DNA of 64,000 nucleotides. Origin: Xanthomonas vasicola (GTDB lineage Bacteria; Pseudomonadota; Gammaproteobacteria; Xanthomonadales; Xanthomonadaceae). Of this stretch, positions 7,707 through 17,800 are shown piece by piece. Numbering within the stretch: position 1 is the stretch's first letter; each line of letters begins with the position of its first letter. The notes under the pieces were generated by a model. It was given only the letters and a program-made list of their open reading frames with translations, did not search any database and was not told the DNA's origin. The stretch spans positions 124,001 through 188,000 of the forward strand of contig NZ_JSBW02000027.1 in NCBI RefSeq assembly GCF_000772705.2, in the 5' to 3' direction. A program made the translations under genes and the position numbers.

Positions 7707-8604
7707 CGGGGTTTATCGACGAACACCGCAATGTCTACGGGGTCGAGCCGATCTGCAAGGTATTGCCGATCGCCCCCTCGACGTACACCTGCATGCGGCC
7801 CGGCGTGCCGATCCCTCCAGGGCGTCGGCGCGTGCGCAGGCAGACACGCAGCTGTGCGCAGCCATTGGGCGGATCTGGGAAGACAACCGCCGCGTTTACG
7901 GCGTGCGCAAGGTCTGGCGACAGCTGCAGCGCGACTGCGTGGAGGTGGCGCGGTGCACGGTGGAGCGGCTGATGCGGCGGCTGGGCCTGCGCGGGGTGGT
8001 GCGCGGCAAGGCAGTCAGGACCATCGACAGCGACAAGGCGCAGCCGTGTCCCTTGGACCGGGTGAACCGGCAGTTCCATGCCGCGCGACCGAATGCGCTG
8101 TGAGTGAGCGATTTTACGTATGTGTCGACCTGGCAGGGGGTGGTGTACGTGGCCTTCGTGGTCGATGTGTACGCCCGCCGTATCGTGGGCTGGAAGGTGT
8201 CCGGTTCGATGACGACGGACTTTGTCCTGGACGCGCTGGAGCAGGCCGTACATGCCCGGCAGCGAAGCGACGAGCAGACACTGATCCACCACAGCGACCG
8301 TGGCGTGCAATACCTCAGCATCCGTTACAGCGAACGGCTGGTCGAGGCCAGGATCGAACCGTCGGTCGGCAGCGTGGGCGACTGGTATGACAACGCACTG
8401 GCCGAGACGATCAACGGACTGTACAAGGCCGAGGTGATCCACCGCAGAGCGTGGCGCCATCGCGAGCAGGTGGAACTGGCCACGCTGGACTGGGTGCCCT
8501 GGTACAACCACAAACGCCTGTTGGGGCCGATCGGATACATCCCGCCAGCGGAAGCCGAAGCGGCTTATTATCGGCAGCAAACCCGTCAGGCCGAGGCGGC
8601 CTGA
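7703..8604 (+). pseudogene. IS3-family OrfB transposase, frameshift plus in-frame stop
   Basis: The start [28 protein letters not shown] (7703) is followed one frame over, after about 7785, by ADTQLCAAIGRIWEDNRRVYGVRKVWRQL, then by an in-frame TGA at 8101-8103 where relatives have Trp, then by the integrase core VSDFTYVSTWQGVVYVAFVVD, HHSDRGVQY and DNALAETINGLYKAE. All DDE landmarks are present, but the chain is broken twice, so no active transposase is expected. Confidence 0.85.
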
Positions 8605-8701
8605 CTCAAACCAAACGGCCTCCGACAAAACCGGGGCGGTTCACTCGGCGGCGTCCTGAGCACGTCGGAGCAAACCGCATGCCAGCCTCATAACGTGCCG
8701 C

Positions 8702-8950
8702 TCAGACGTGCGCGCGCTGCTCTTGCGCCTTGGCGTACATGGCTTCGAGCGTGACCATGCCGGCGATGCGGGCGGCGGCCATGGCGCTTCGGTGGTCGGG
8801 GAAGGTTGACGAGAGCGCCGCACCTGCCAAATTCGCGGCCCGGCCGACGCCGATCTGCGCGACATCCCAGCCGGCAACCCAGCCGTGGGCGAGCGTGTCG
8901 CCCTTGGCGGCGTGACAGGTGAGCTGGTAATTACCTAGGAAAATGACCAC
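8702..8950 (-). CDS. Hypothetical protein in element remains
   Basis: An 82-residue frame from a GTG at 8950 reads VVIFLGNYQLTCHAAKGDTLAHGWVAGWDVAQIGVGR and ends MYAKAQEQRAHV. The frame stays open upstream to 9085, but the added residues are unlike the rest. I do not recognise the family. The compact Gly/Ala-containing sequence and placement between the IS and the housekeeping region suggest cargo of the ssrA-integrated element. The ribosome-binding site (AGAAG, about 10 bases upstream) is weak. It could also be a truncated piece of a larger gene. Confidence 0.45.
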   Translation of the reverse strand: MVIFLGNYQLTCHAAKGDTLAHGWVAGWDVAQIGVGRAANLAGAALSSTFPDHRSAMAAARIAGMVTLEAMYAKAQEQRAHV

Positions 8951-9102
8951 GGGCGTTCTTCTGAATAGGTGCCTAGGAGGATACCGCCACGTCGCTCCGA
9001 CCGGGCGCGCTGTGCCGTCTGCCAGCTGACTCAGTAAGCAGAGTGAAGCGTAGGCACGCGGCTTGCATCGGCCTCGACCAGACAATCGTGCCGGGGAACG
9101 CG

Positions 9103-10803
9103 GTGGTAACTAAACGAACGAAACGCCGCGCTGCCGGGGCACTGCTGGTGGGCGGGCTGATCTTTGTGCTGATCGGCGTGGGTGGTTATTTCACGACGCG
9201 GCAGTCGCTGTCGGATGCCAGCTGGGTGACGCATACGCAGGAGGTGATTGCCAGCATCGATGAGATTCAGGCCGGCATTCTGTCGGCGGAATCGTCGGTG
9301 CGCGGCTATGTGCTAACCGACAACGAGGCCTTTTTAGGGGTCTATGCCGATGCGATCGGCCGCCTGCCCGAACGTCTCGTGCGGCTGGATGCGTTGGTGC
9401 AGGACAACCCGCAGCAGCAGCGCAATGTCGCAACGCTCAGCCGGCTGGTGGATGGGCGCTTGGTGCAGATCGACGATCTATTGCACAGCTATCGGACGCA
9501 GGGCCTGGACGGCGCACGCACCTCGATTGCGCGCGGCATGTTCCAGACCTCTTCGTCGCTGCGCCGCCAAGTGCAGACCATGGCGGAGCTGGAGCGTCGG
9601 CAGTTGGTACTTCGTAACGACGCCACCACGCGCAGTGCGCAATGGGTGCTGTGGGTGACCGTGATCGGCATTGTCAGCGGGCTGCTGGTGATGCTGCTGG
9701 CCTACCGCTTGCTGTCGCGCGAGCTGGAACGGCGTACGCGCGCCGAAGACCAAGCCAGCCATACCAGCGAGCGTCTGACCGAATCGTTTGCGGCGCTTGA
9801 ACGCACCTCTGCGGGTCTGGAGGCGCTGTCGCGCTACTCAGGATTGCTGCAGAACTGCCGCGATGCCGAAGAAGCGCTGGAAGTCACTGCCCGCACGATC
9901 GCGCCGCTGATGCCAGGTGCAGCAGGCGCGGTGTACCTGCTGCGTGCCTCGCGCGACCGCGCCGAACAAGTCGTCGCCTGGGGCGCGATGGCCGACGACG
10001 CCGGTGCCAGCATCGCACCGGACAACTGCTGGGCGTTGCGTCGCGACCGCACCCATGTGGTGATGGACGCCAGCCAGGGCATGCTGTGCCAGCATGCCGG
10101 CGTCAATCTCCCGCCGCAGGCGGGCACGGCCTGCATTCCGCTGTCGGCGCAAGGCACGCAATTGGGAATGCTGGCGTTGCGCAGCGAAGATCCAAGCGAC
10201 CTCGCGTCGCTGACCGTCGCCGAGGCGGCAGCCGAACAACTGTCGTTGGCGCTGCACAACCTGCGCTTGCGCGAAACGCTGCGCCAGCAATCGATCCGCG
10301 ACCCGCTGACAGGTCTGTACAACCGCCGTTATCTGGAAGAAACCCTCAATCACGAACTGGCGCGCTGTACGCGTCGGGTGCTGCCGCTGTCGGTACTGAT
10401 GCTCGATGTGGATCACTTCAAGCAGTTCAACGACCTGCATGGACACAGCGGCGGCGACCGCGTGCTGGCGGCCATCGGCGCGTTGTTGTTGTCGCAGACG
10501 CGTGGCGAGGACATCTGCTGCCGGTACGGCGGCGAAGAATTGACGATCATCCTGCCCGAGGTGGATCTGCTTACCGCCTGCATGATGGCCGAGAAGCTGC
10601 GCGTCGGCATCGAGGCTTTGCAGGTGATGGGCGATGGCGTCTCACTGCCCAAGGTCACCGCATCGTTCGGCGCGGCCAGCTTCCCCGATCACGCCGGCAC
10701 CGTGGCGCAGTTGCTGCAGCGGGCGGACGAGGCGCTGTATCGCGCCAAACAGGGTGGCCGCAATCAGGTCGTGAGTGCGCACGTGCTCGCAAACGCGGCC
10801 TGA
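9103..10803 (+). CDS. Membrane diguanylate cyclase: CHASE3-GAF-GGDEF
   Basis: A sensor-type enzyme for c-di-GMP synthesis. Order: transmembrane segment (LLVGGLIFVLIGVGGYF), CHASE3-like periplasmic helices with IDEIQAGILSAESSVRGYVLTD, a second transmembrane segment (WVLWVTVIGIVSGLLVMLLA), coiled coil, GAF domain, then GGDEF with DPLTGLYNRR, LDVDHFKQFND and active-site RYGGEEL. The inhibitory I-site RGED lies five residues before GGEEL, so product feedback is likely. The final Leu (GGEEL rather than GGEEF) is an uncommon but tolerated change. I prefer the GTG at 9103 with GGGGA upstream (566 residues); an ATG at 9043 would add 20 residues. Confidence 0.9.
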   Translation: MVTKRTKRRAAGALLVGGLIFVLIGVGGYFTTRQSLSDASWVTHTQEVIASIDEIQAGILSAESSVRGYVLTDNEAFLGVYADAIGRLPERLVRLDALVQDNPQQQRNVATLSRLVDGRLVQIDDLLHSYRTQGLDGARTSIARGMFQTSSSLRRQVQTMAELERRQLVLRNDATTRSAQWVLWVTVIGIVSGLLVMLLAYRLLSRELERRTRAEDQASHTSERLTESFAALERTSAGLEALSRYSGLLQNCRDAEEALEVTARTIAPLMPGAAGAVYLLRASRDRAEQVVAWGAMADDAGASIAPDNCWALRRDRTHVVMDASQGMLCQHAGVNLPPQAGTACIPLSAQGTQLGMLALRSEDPSDLASLTVAEAAAEQLSLALHNLRLRETLRQQSIRDPLTGLYNRRYLEETLNHELARCTRRVLPLSVLMLDVDHFKQFNDLHGHSGGDRVLAAIGALLLSQTRGEDICCRYGGEELTIILPEVDLLTACMMAEKLRVGIEALQVMGDGVSLPKVTASFGAASFPDHAGTVAQLLQRADEALYRAKQGGRNQVVSAHVLANAA

Positions 10804-10996
10804 GCGCAGGCGTCACGCGTGCTCGCTGACCTTCTGCAAAGACATCGGTTACGTGGTCGATTTTTGCGTCCGCATCACGCGCTTGTGCCATGCGGTTCTA
10901 GGCGCGAGCGACTGCACGACGACGCTTGCGTCATTCACCCAGGCGCATTGCAGTGATGATCTCTAAAGCATACGAACTCGCACGTAGGGCGAAACA

Positions 10997-11230
10997 TCAA
11001 CCGCAGGAGTGCCCAGCGTCATCGGTAGGAATCAGGCCGGTGCCGGCCAGCATGCCATCGATGCGCGTGCGCACATAGGCTGCATCGTCCTGGGTCGCGC
11101 TGCTGATGATCGCTTCGGCACGCGCCTGGAAATCCAAATAGTCGAAGTCCGCATCTTCATCTGCAGACAACTTCGGCAACTGTTCCTGCAACGCGTCCAG
11201 GCGCATCTCGAGTTCTTCGCGGGTGGGCAT
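10997..11230 (-). CDS. Small acidic hypothetical protein
   Basis: A 77-residue protein starting MPTREELEMRLDALQEQLPKL with GGAG at a good distance upstream, so I prefer this ATG (11230) over one 24 codons earlier. It is acidic and mostly helical (DEDADFDYLDFQARAEAIISSA), with a short predicted coiled coil at the N-terminus. I do not recognise a family with known function. It sits alone between two diguanylate cyclase genes on the opposite strand. Confidence 0.65.
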   Translation of the reverse strand: MPTREELEMRLDALQEQLPKLSADEDADFDYLDFQARAEAIISSATQDDAAYVRTRIDGMLAGTGLIPTDDAGHSCG

Positions 11231-11396
11231 GGCAGACTCCGACGACCAAAACGACACGGTTGCGGCAAGGCCGTCAAGGATGTGCGAAACCTTGCGCTGC
11301 AACGCTTCATTTTCCTATCCGACGCGCAGATGAAGACACGCTCAACTTTGACGACACCCCGCCGATAATGTTGCCGACTCCTACAGAACCTTTCCT

Positions 11397-12371
11397 GTGA
11401 TCCTTCACCTGCGGCGGGATTTCCGCCTCGGCATCGTCAAGATGCTTGGGCCAATCACTGCGCTGTTGCTTTGCCTCTATGCGGTGTACCTGGCCATGAC
11501 TGGTCAGGTGGTTGCTTGCCTGGTCACCACCTCGCTCGGCTTGCTGGCGATATGGCGCGGCTGGCAGATGCGCAGTGCCGAAGACACCGGCGCCGGCGGC
11601 GTGTGGCTGGCGTCGATCAATGTCGGCGGGTGCCTGGTGGCTTGCTGGACAGGTGGCGACGGCGCCCTGCCCTGGCTGTTCCCGGTCCTGGCCACCAATT
11701 ATTTATTGTGCGGGCCGCGACGCGCGGTGTTGTTGAGCTTGCCACTGCTGGCGGCATTGCTGTTCTTGCCCGGCTTGATCACCAGCCCTGGCCAGGGCGT
11801 GTCGACGATTGTGGTGACACTGGTGACGCTGGCGGTGGGCTACGCGTTTTCGCTGCGGATGCAGGACGACCGCGTGCATCTGGAAGAGCTGGCCTCGCTG
11901 GATGCGCTGACCGGCTTGCCCAATCGCCGCATGCTCGAACGCGCACTCACCCATCAGATCGATCAACGCCAACCGCACGACCGGCTCAACAGCCTGATCA
12001 TTCTGGATCTGGATCATTTCAAGGAGGTCAACGATCTGTACGGGCATGCCGCAGGCGATGCGGCGCTCTCGGATCTGGCCACCATCCTGCGCTTCGAAGT
12101 GCGCGATCCGCATCAGGTGTTCCGTTTTGGCGGCGAAGAATTCGTAGTGCTGCTACGTGCCGGTTCGCTGGCGGAACTGGAAGCGGCCACCGAACGCTTG
12201 CGCAAGGTGATTCGCACCGGCCTGCGCGGACCAGGCGGGCGTATCACGGTCTCGCTGGGTGCGGCACGTCACGACGGCGAAACGCATTGGCAAGACTGGT
12301 TCTCGCGTGCCGATGCAGCGCTGTATCTGGCCAAGAACGGCGGCCGCGATAGCGCACGGGTTGCCGAGTAA
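11397..12371 (+). CDS. Membrane diguanylate cyclase (multi-TM sensor plus GGDEF)
   Basis: A 324-residue protein with five or six hydrophobic helices in residues about 15-150 (for example ITALLLCLYAVYLAMTG, AVLLSLPLLAALLFLPGLI, STIVVTLVTLAVGYAFSL) and a GGDEF domain from about 165: SLDALTGLPNRR, ILDLDHFKEVND, RFGGEEFVVLL. The GGEEF active site is canonical, but the I-site position reads RDPH instead of RxxD, so product inhibition is probably lost. The start is GTG at 11397; a later ATG at 11442 is possible. The TM part resembles an unclassified MASE-like sensor. Confidence 0.9.
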   Translation: MILHLRRDFRLGIVKMLGPITALLLCLYAVYLAMTGQVVACLVTTSLGLLAIWRGWQMRSAEDTGAGGVWLASINVGGCLVACWTGGDGALPWLFPVLATNYLLCGPRRAVLLSLPLLAALLFLPGLITSPGQGVSTIVVTLVTLAVGYAFSLRMQDDRVHLEELASLDALTGLPNRRMLERALTHQIDQRQPHDRLNSLIILDLDHFKEVNDLYGHAAGDAALSDLATILRFEVRDPHQVFRFGGEEFVVLLRAGSLAELEAATERLRKVIRTGLRGPGGRITVSLGAARHDGETHWQDWFSRADAALYLAKNGGRDSARVAE

Positions 12372-12630
12372 GCGCCACCAGTAAGCGTCCATGCGACTGC
12401 GCATGCAGACGCACGCGGCAGATGGAGTGAAAGCAATCGGTCACGGATACGTTGCGCTGTCGACCGTGTCGGTAGCAGCGCGAAGCCCGGCGTGAGCGAA
12501 CGCACGTCGACGGAAGCACGGCCGATCTTGCCAATGGTCATGCGTAATCGCGTTGGATCACAACCAACTGCCTCGCTCTATCGCAATAACCAAACTGCGG
12601 GGCGACCCATTGGCCGCCCGCCTGCATCGT

Positions 12631-14055
12631 TCAAGGGTTGACCACGGCCACCGGTGCCGCAGGTGCTTGGTCCTGCTTCCAGCCACCGAGCGCCTTGTAC
12701 ACGCCGACCACGCCGACATTCACTGCCGCTTCGGCCTGCGCCAACGCATCGTCGGCGGCCAGCTGGGTGCGTTGCGCATCCAGCAGGGTGAGGAAGTCTT
12801 CCGAGCCCTCGCGGTAGCGGATTTGCGCCAACTGCTCGGCACGCCGCGCCGCTTTGGCCTGCTCCACCACGATGGCCAGACGTGCCTGCTGGCGGCCATA
12901 GCCAATCAACGCGTTTTCGGTGTCTTCCAGCGCCAGCAACACGGCTTGCTGATACTGCGCCAACGCGCCTTCGGCCTGCGCCTTGCTGGCACGCAAGCGC
13001 GCACGCACGGTGCCGAAATCGAAGGCGGCCCAGCTGATCGATGGGGTGATCGACCATGCCTTGGCGTTGCCCTCGGTCAACCGGGCCGCATCGCCGGACA
13101 GGAAGCCGACAAAGCCGCTTACGCTGATGCGCGGAAACAGATCGGCAGTGGCCACGCCCACTTGCGCGGTGGCTGCCGCCAATCGACGTTCGGCAACGCG
13201 CACATCCGGGCGCTGACGCAGCAAGCCAGCGGTATCGCCCAGCGGCAGCGGGCGCGCGAACGCGGGCATGGTGCGCGCAACCAGGGTGGCGTCCAGCGCA
13301 TCCGGCTGCTGGCCGAGCAACACGGCCAGGCGATGACGGTATTGCGCTTCTGCGGTTTCCAGCAATGGAATATCCGCTTCGATCGCCTTCAACCGCGCCA
13401 GGCTGCTCTGCACATCCAGCTCGCTGCCGGCACCCAGGTCCCAACGCGTTTGCGTCAACTTCTGGGTGTCGTGCAGGTTGGCCAGCGTGCGCTTGGAGAC
13501 CTCCAACTGCTTCTGGGTGCCGCGCAATTCGAAATAATTGCGCGCCACTTCGGCTGCAACGGTGACCTGCACGTCCTGCAGATTGGCCTGCTCGGCATCC
13601 AGGTCAGCACGCGCCGCCTCCGATGCACGCCGCTGCCGACCGAACAGATCCAGCTCCCAGGCCGCATCCAGACCGAGCGTGGTCTGCTCGGTGAGGAAGC
13701 GCTGATTGCCGGCGACCACCTGCTGCTGTTCGCGACGATCGAAACTACTTTGCGCGGTGATGTGCGGCGCCTGATCCAGACGGCGTTCGACGAACACCGC
13801 GCGTGCCTGCTTGACGCGCGACACCGCGATGCGCAGATCGTGGTTGGCGAACAAGGCGTCGCGCACCAGTTGCTCCAGCACCGGGTCGTCGAACTGAGAC
13901 CACCAATTACCTACCGGCGACTCGGCGCTGTACGCCGGATCCTGCGCGCCTTGAAGCGTCACGGCGGCAGGCGGATCGGGACGGTAATCCGGCCCGACCG
14001 CGCAACCGCTGAGCACAAGCGCGGCCAGGGCCACGCTCAGGAAGTTTCTTACCAT
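12631..14055 (-). CDS. Outer-membrane efflux channel lipoprotein (OprN/OprM type)
   Basis: A 474-residue outer-membrane factor of the TolC/NodT group. The signal ends in a lipobox (LVLSGCAVGPDY), then the two OEP repeats follow with WWSQFDDPVLEQLV, RVKQARA, and the second-half RRLAAATAQVGVATADLFPRISVSGF. It forms the trimeric channel that completes the tripartite pump with the two upstream proteins. Its ATG overlaps the end of the preceding dehydrogenase gene by 7 bases, suggesting translational coupling. It is the last gene of the operon. Confidence 0.95.
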   Translation of the reverse strand: MVRNFLSVALAALVLSGCAVGPDYRPDPPAAVTLQGAQDPAYSAESPVGNWWSQFDDPVLEQLVRDALFANHDLRIAVSRVKQARAVFVERRLDQAPHITAQSSFDRREQQQVVAGNQRFLTEQTTLGLDAAWELDLFGRQRRASEAARADLDAEQANLQDVQVTVAAEVARNYFELRGTQKQLEVSKRTLANLHDTQKLTQTRWDLGAGSELDVQSSLARLKAIEADIPLLETAEAQYRHRLAVLLGQQPDALDATLVARTMPAFARPLPLGDTAGLLRQRPDVRVAERRLAAATAQVGVATADLFPRISVSGFVGFLSGDAARLTEGNAKAWSITPSISWAAFDFGTVRARLRASKAQAEGALAQYQQAVLLALEDTENALIGYGRQQARLAIVVEQAKAARRAEQLAQIRYREGSEDFLTLLDAQRTQLAADDALAQAEAAVNVGVVGVYKALGGWKQDQAPAAPVAVVNP

Positions 14056-14780
14056 GGCAACACTTCTCCCAAATGCGTGAAGCTGCCGGTGGCACCGTGC
14101 GCGTCGAGCAGCGCCATCTGCACGCTGCTATGCGCACCCTGCTCCACTTCGATTTCGCCGCCACCACCGTTCATGTCGGTTTTGACGTAGCCCGGATGCA
14201 CGGTGTTGACTTTGATGGCGGTGTCGCGCAACTCATGGGCCAGATGCACCGTCCAGCTGTTGACCGCGCTCTTGGAGGCGTCGTAGGCGGGAATCTTGAA
14301 GTCGTAGATCGGCGAGCCCGGCTGGGTATGCAGGGTCAGCGAGCCGAGCATGCTCGACACGTTGACGATGCGCCCGGCCAGCGAGCGACGCAGCAGCGGC
14401 AGGAATGCCTTGGTCACCTCGACCACGGCGAACAGGTTGGTGTCGAAGGTGCGCTTCCACACCTCCAGGCTCTGCTGCGACGGGGCGCGCTGCATGTCCT
14501 CGATCATGATGCCGGCGTTGTTGATCAGGATGTCCAGGTGGCCATGACGCTGCTCAACCGTGCCCACTGCGGCAGCAATGCTGATCTCGTCGTTGACGTC
14601 GAGCTGGATAGCCTCCACCGGCAGACCTTCGGCCTGCAACTTGAGTGCGGCGGCCACTGCGTCGTCGCGCTTGCGGCCTGCCAGCAGCGTATGCACGCCG
14701 GCGGCGGCCAATTGCCGAACGGTTTCCAGGCCGATGCCGCGGGTGGCGCCGGTGACCAATGCGATCTTGGTGTTGCTCAT
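14049..14780 (-). CDS. Short-chain dehydrogenase/reductase inside the efflux operon
   Basis: A 243-residue classical SDR: TGATRGIG cofactor loop near residue 12, NNAG, catalytic Ser in NVSSMLGSL, and YDASKSAVN (YxxxK). This group usually uses NADP(H) to reduce carbonyls. I chose the ATG at 14780 (MSNTKIALVTG); an upstream frame adds 24 unconserved residues. It lies between the RND permease and the outer-membrane channel, so it is co-expressed with the pump; it may detoxify or modify the pump substrate, which is inference. Confidence 0.93.
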   Translation of the reverse strand: MSNTKIALVTGATRGIGLETVRQLAAAGVHTLLAGRKRDDAVAAALKLQAEGLPVEAIQLDVNDEISIAAAVGTVEQRHGHLDILINNAGIMIEDMQRAPSQQSLEVWKRTFDTNLFAVVEVTKAFLPLLRRSLAGRIVNVSSMLGSLTLHTQPGSPIYDFKIPAYDASKSAVNSWTVHLAHELRDTAIKVNTVHPGYVKTDMNGGGGEIEVEQGAHSSVQMALLDAHGATGSFTHLGEVLPW

Positions 14781-14820
14781 GTCTAAGTCCTTCGAATGTC
14801 TGTAGGGGGATGTAACGCGC

Positions 14821-17800
14821 TTAGGCGTTGACGTGCAGGTGATCGTGCGCAACCGCAGGCGGCGTCGCGGGCCCGCGACGGGTCACCCACTTGCGCAGCG
14901 CCACGTAGAACACCGGGGTCAGGAACAGGCCGAACAAGGTCACACCGAGCATGCCGGCGAACACTGTGATGCCGGTGACCGAGCGCACTTCGGCGCCGGC
15001 GCCATGGCCGAACACCAGCGGCACCGTGCCGGCGATGAAGGCGATGGAGGTCATCACGATCGGACGCAGACGCAGGCGGCAGGCTTCCAGTGCGGCTTCA
15101 ACAATGCCCTTGCCATGCATTTCGAGTTCGCGAGCGAACTCCACGATCAGGATCGCGTTCTTGCACGCCAGGCCCATCAACACCACCAGGCCCACCTGCA
15201 CGAACACGTTGTTGTCGCCACCGGTGAGCCACACACCTAACAGCGCAGACAATAAGGTCATCGGCACGATCAGGATCACTGCAAGCGGCAGGGTCCAGCT
15301 TTCGTACAACGCGGCCAGCACCAGGAACGCCAGCAACACCGCCATCGGGAACACGATCAACGCCGAGTTGCCTTGCGTGGACTGCTGATAGCTCAGATCC
15401 GTCCACTCGATGTTCATGCCGTTGGGCAGCACCTGCGGCGCCATGCTGGACAGCTTCTGCATTGCTTCGGTGGACGACAGCACGCGCGGGTCCGCTTCGC
15501 CGATGAGGTCGGCGGCCGGGTAGCCGTTGTAGCGGATCACCGGGTCCGGGCCGTAGGTCTGGCCCAACGTGACCATGCTGCCGATCGGCACCATGTCGCC
15601 GTTGGCATTGCGCGTGCGCAGGTTGGCAATGTCTTCGACGCTGTCGCGGAACTGTCCATCGGCCTGGGCGATCACCTGATAGGTGCGACCGAAGCGATTG
15701 AAGTCGTTGATGTACGAAGAACCCAGATAGGTCTGCAGCGTGTCGAACAGGTTGGTCAGCGGCACGCCCTGCGCCTTGGCCTTGTCGCGGTCGACCTTGG
15801 CGTCGAGCTGCGGCACGTTGGCCTGGTAGGTACCGATCGGGAACTGCATGCCGGGCGTTTGCGAGATCGCACCGGACATCGCATTCACCGCGCTCTGCAG
15901 CTGGCCATAGCCCAGACCCGCACGGTCCTGGATGTACAGCGAGTAGCCCGAGCCCTGGCCCAAGCCCAGAATCGGCGGCGGCATGAAGGCGAACGCAGAG
16001 CCCTGCTGGATCTGGCTGATACGCGCATTGATTTCCGCATTGATCTGCGCGGCAGTCCGGCTGCGCTGACTGAACGGCTTGAGTGTCAGGAACACCGTGC
16101 CGGTATTGGGCGTATTGGTGAACTGCAGCGGGTTCAAACCGGGGAACGCGATGGCGTGATCCACGCCTTCGGTCTGCAGCGCGATCCGGGTGATCTGGCG
16201 AATCACCTCATTGGTGCGCTCCAGCGACGAACCTTCCGGCAGCTTGGTGCCGGCGATCAGATACAGCTTGTCCTGAGTCGGAATGAAGCCGCCCGGCACC
16301 ACCTTGAACATGAAGCCGGTACCCACCAACGGCAGCAGATACACCACAAACACGGCACCACGCTTGCCCAACGCACGCGACACCGCACCCTGGTACTTGT
16401 GCGAGCTGGTGTTGAAGAAACGGTTGAACGGGCGGAACAACCAGCCGAACAAACGGTCGATCAACCGCGACGGACCATCCTTCGGTGCGTCGTGCGACTT
16501 GAGCAGCATCGCTGCCAGCGCCGGCGACAAGGTCAGCGAGTTGATCGCAGAAATCACCGTGGAAATGGCGATGGTCACCGCGAACTGCTTGTAGAACTGA
16601 CCGGTCACGCCCGACAGGAACGCCATCGGCACGAACACCGCGCACAGCACCAGCGCAATGGCGATGATCGGCCCGGACACTTCGCGCATTGCCTGATGCG
16701 CCGCAGCCAGCGGGCTCAAGCCTTCTTCGATATTACGTTCGACGTTTTCCACCACCACGATCGCGTCGTCGACCACGATGCCGATCGCCAGCACCAAGCC
16801 GAACAGGCTCAACGTATTGATCGAGAAGCCCAGCAGATACAACGCGGCAAACGTACCGACCACCGACACCGGCACTGCCAGCAACGGAATGATCGAGGCG
16901 CGCCAGGTCTGCAGGAACAGGATCACCACCAGCACCACCAGCAGCACCGCTTCCAGCAGCGTGTGCACCACCGCGCTGATCGAGTCACGCACGAACACGG
17001 TCGGGTCGTACGCGGCCGACCACGCCATGTCCTGCGGGAACTGCTTTTGCAGCTCGGCCATCTTGGCGCGCACCGCATCGGACAATTCGATCGCGTTGGC
17101 ACCGGGCGACTGGAACACGCCCATGCCCACGGCGTTCTGGTTGTCCAGCTGCGAACGCAAGGTGTAGTTACCGGCGCCCAGCTCCAGACGCGCCACATCG
17201 CTCAAGCGCACGATCTCGCCGCTGTTGCCGCTGCGGATGACGATATTGCCGAACTCTTCTTCGGTGGTGAGGCGGCCCTGCGCATTGATCGAGAGCAGGA
17301 AATCGCTCTTGTTGGGCATGGGCTCGGCACCGAGCTGGCCGGCGGAGACCTGCACGTTTTGCTCGCGGATGGCGGCGACCACATCGCTGGCGGTGAGCCC
17401 ACGCGCGGCCACCTTGTCCGGGTTCAACCAGATGCGCATGGCGTAGTCGCCGGCACCGAAGATCTGGATCTGGCCCACGCCCGGCAGCCGCGACAGCTCG
17501 TCCTTGACCTTCAAGGTAGCGTAGTTGCTCAGGTACAGCGAGTTGTACTTGCCCTTGGGAGAGGTCAGATGCACGACCATGGTCAGCGTCGGCGATTGCT
17601 TCTGCGTGGTTACGCCCTGCCGGCGCACGTCTTCGGGCAGACGCGCCTGCGCCTGGCTGACGCGGTTCTGCACCTGCACCTGCGCCTGGTCCGGATCGGT
17701 GCCAGGCTTGAAGGTCACGGTGACCACCAGCACGCCGTCCGAGCCGGCCACCGACTTCATGTACATCATGTTTTCCACGCCGTTGATGGCTTCCTCAAGC

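Larger units (their letters stand above)
7332..8643 (+). mobile_element. IS3-family insertion sequence, inactivated
   Basis: Imperfect terminal inverted repeats bound about 1.31 kb: left TGAGCCGCCCCGG from 7332, right end complementary to TGAACCGCCCCGG ending at 8643. It carries the usual overlapping orfA and orfB, both damaged. No convincing 3-4 bp target duplication flanks it (left GGATC, right CTCGG), consistent with an old insertion or later rearrangement. It lies inside the ssrA-associated element remains. Confidence 0.8.

Noticed and set aside
8101-8103. In-frame TGA in the transposase as selenocysteine or programmed readthrough
   Set aside because: The same gene and orfA carry additional frame breaks, and relatives have tryptophan here, so simple decay explains it.
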